DNA of 64,000 nucleotides from Chitinophagaceae bacterium (lineage in GTDB: Bacteria; Bacteroidota; Bacteroidia; Chitinophagales; Chitinophagaceae). Positions 63,201 through 64,000 of the stretch are shown here, piece by piece. The notes under the pieces were generated by a model, which saw only the letters and a program-made list of their open reading frames with translations, was not told where the DNA came from and ran no database searches. The stretch covers positions 124,001 to 188,000 of the forward strand of contig JADKKH010000005.1 in NCBI GenBank assembly GCA_016720585.1. Reading direction: 5' to 3'. How positions within the stretch are numbered: position 1 is the first letter of the stretch; each line of letters opens with the position of its first letter. The position numbers were made by a program, and so were the translations under genes.

Positions 63201-64000
63201 TTATAAATAAGTCCCTGTAAAAGTTCCACTGGTAATAGTAATTGTCTGCAAAGCAATATTCTTGGCAGTTCCGGTAAATGTTCCGGTAATTGTCTTGGTT
63301 GCTACATTATGGGATGTTACCGTAAACGTCATGGAAGCACCAATTACAGTTGGGTCAGCAGAATAGGTATCCGAGCAGTTAAGTGAAGCCGCCAGATCAT
63401 AAGAAAATATGGCAAAATTTGCGATCGGCAAACCATTTGTACTATAGGTTTCTCCCGCAGTAATGGTCCCATTGATATCGGAAAGAGCGATTGACAGGTT
63501 ATCTGATCCTGCTGAATTTGAGCCAAGAAGAACAAAAACAACCGAGGTTCCATTGGGCACTAACTGAGCGTCATCTGTTTGTCCCTGATAAGTTGTGGCC
63601 GGTGCATTCGTTACGGTGAATTTCCATTCAATCGGCAACAAAGGTGCATCAACTATTAAAGGAAAGGTACAGGGGGTAGTTCCCGGCATGGGAATATTAA
63701 ATGTGCCGGCAACAAGGGGTGTCCCGGATCCAATAAGCGTAATAGTCTGAACACCCAATGTTGTAAACGTTCCTGATTTAGAAAAAGTCATTCCATTGGT
63801 AGCTGTAGTAACAATATTATAAGGGCCCAAAGCGGTAACGTTTATATCTATGTCAACCGTATTTGAACAATTCAATTGTGAAGTCGCCTCATATAAGCCA
63901 TCCGGTGTGGCCGTTAAACAATCGGGAGTAAATGCACTACCACCCCCTGTTACAACGATAACAAAACTACAATTGGAAGCACCGACTGTCAAAGGAAAGG
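63201..64000 (-). CDS. Partial repetitive surface protein (runs off the window)
   Basis: At least 266 residues; the N-terminus lies beyond the right edge, since the frame is open to base 64000. The segment shows related beta domains: LTVGASNCSFVIVVTG (partial) and IPMPGTTPCTFPLIVDAPLL, with repeated NCSxTVDI/NCSDTY elements (LNCSNTVDIDINVTALGPYN; ASLNCSDTYSADPTVIGASM). Conserved Cys pairs may form disulfides. The Ser/Thr/Gly-rich strands ending GTFTGTYL are typical of secreted Bacteroidota proteins. The ligand is unknown. Confidence 0.75.
   Translation of the reverse strand, partial: FPLTVGASNCSFVIVVTGGGSAFTPDCLTATPDGLYEATSQLNCSNTVDIDINVTALGPYNIVTTATNGMTFSKSGTFTTLGVQTITLIGSGTPLVAGTFNIPMPGTTPCTFPLIVDAPLLPIEWKFTVTNAPATTYQGQTDDAQLVPNGTSVVFVLLGSNSAGSDNLSIALSDINGTITAGETYSTNGLPIANFAIFSYDLAASLNCSDTYSADPTVIGASMTFTVTSHNVATKTITGTFTGTAKNIALQTITITSGTFTGTYL

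Overview
The window looks like chromosomal DNA of a Bacteroidota bacterium, most likely family Chitinophagaceae. The basis is the gene content (GSCFA, DUF4270, DUF4394, DUF1835, an EF-G paralogue, parE/parC, rpsO/pnp), many TAnnTTTG-type -7 promoter elements, few Shine-Dalgarno sites, many SPI/SPII signal peptides, and REP-like palindromes whose read-through peptide is LPAGRQV. No phage, insertion sequence, CRISPR array, rRNA or tRNA was recognised. Both window ends are arbitrary; the last gene on the minus strand runs off the right edge.

Layout. 0.2-10.3 kb: a secreted protein, a pullulanase, then an oxidoreductase locus: a GMC/FAD dehydrogenase with a four-Cys cluster, its Tat-exported small subunit (frameshifted), and an overlapping class I isoprenoid-synthase-like gene. 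Beta/gamma-crystallin, LVIVD-repeat and sterol-desaturase-family genes follow. 10.3-22.2 kb: housekeeping genes (EF-G paralogue, dnaG, CYTH, M48 lipoprotein, plsY, prmA, pnp, rpsO). 22.3-29 kb: miaE, a sugar-kinase-like gene, galK, galM, GSCFA and HMG-CoA-lyase-like genes. 29-36.1 kb: the accessory region. Two paralogous HTH regulators (one frameshifted) each face a divergent run of secreted-protein genes, including five tandem copies of one small membrane-protein family, only one of them fully intact. 36.1-47.1 kb: rlmB, metK, DUF4270, a GT5 N-domain protein, then a plus-strand run panC - flippase-like - rfaE2 - ppk - ppx - panB. 47.2-60.1 kb: an aldehyde dehydrogenase, a subtilase with a large insertion, a heme-site lipoprotein, accD, smpB, and the operon parE - methyltransferase - DUF1835 - parC. 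60.1-64 kb: a decayed intergenic segment, a tandem DUF4394 lipoprotein, a small gene with an unusually strong ribosome-binding site, and a partial surface protein.

How the genes work together. Clear units are polyphosphate synthesis and degradation (ppk/ppx, overlapping), pantothenate synthesis (panC, panB), galactose use (galK, galM, and a nearby NahK-like kinase), topoisomerase IV, and RNA processing (rpsO-pnp). The most unusual parts are the regulator plus tandem small-protein module at 29-36 kb, with a candidate TTACGGA palindromic operator and many frameshifts; the short palindromes that appear to sit in-frame inside three coding sequences; the EF-G paralogue with Tyr in place of the catalytic His; and the isoprenoid-synthase-like gene coupled to a dehydrogenase. 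A 21-G/10-C homopolymer block at 5.1 kb and clustered frameshifts mean some breaks could be assembly error.
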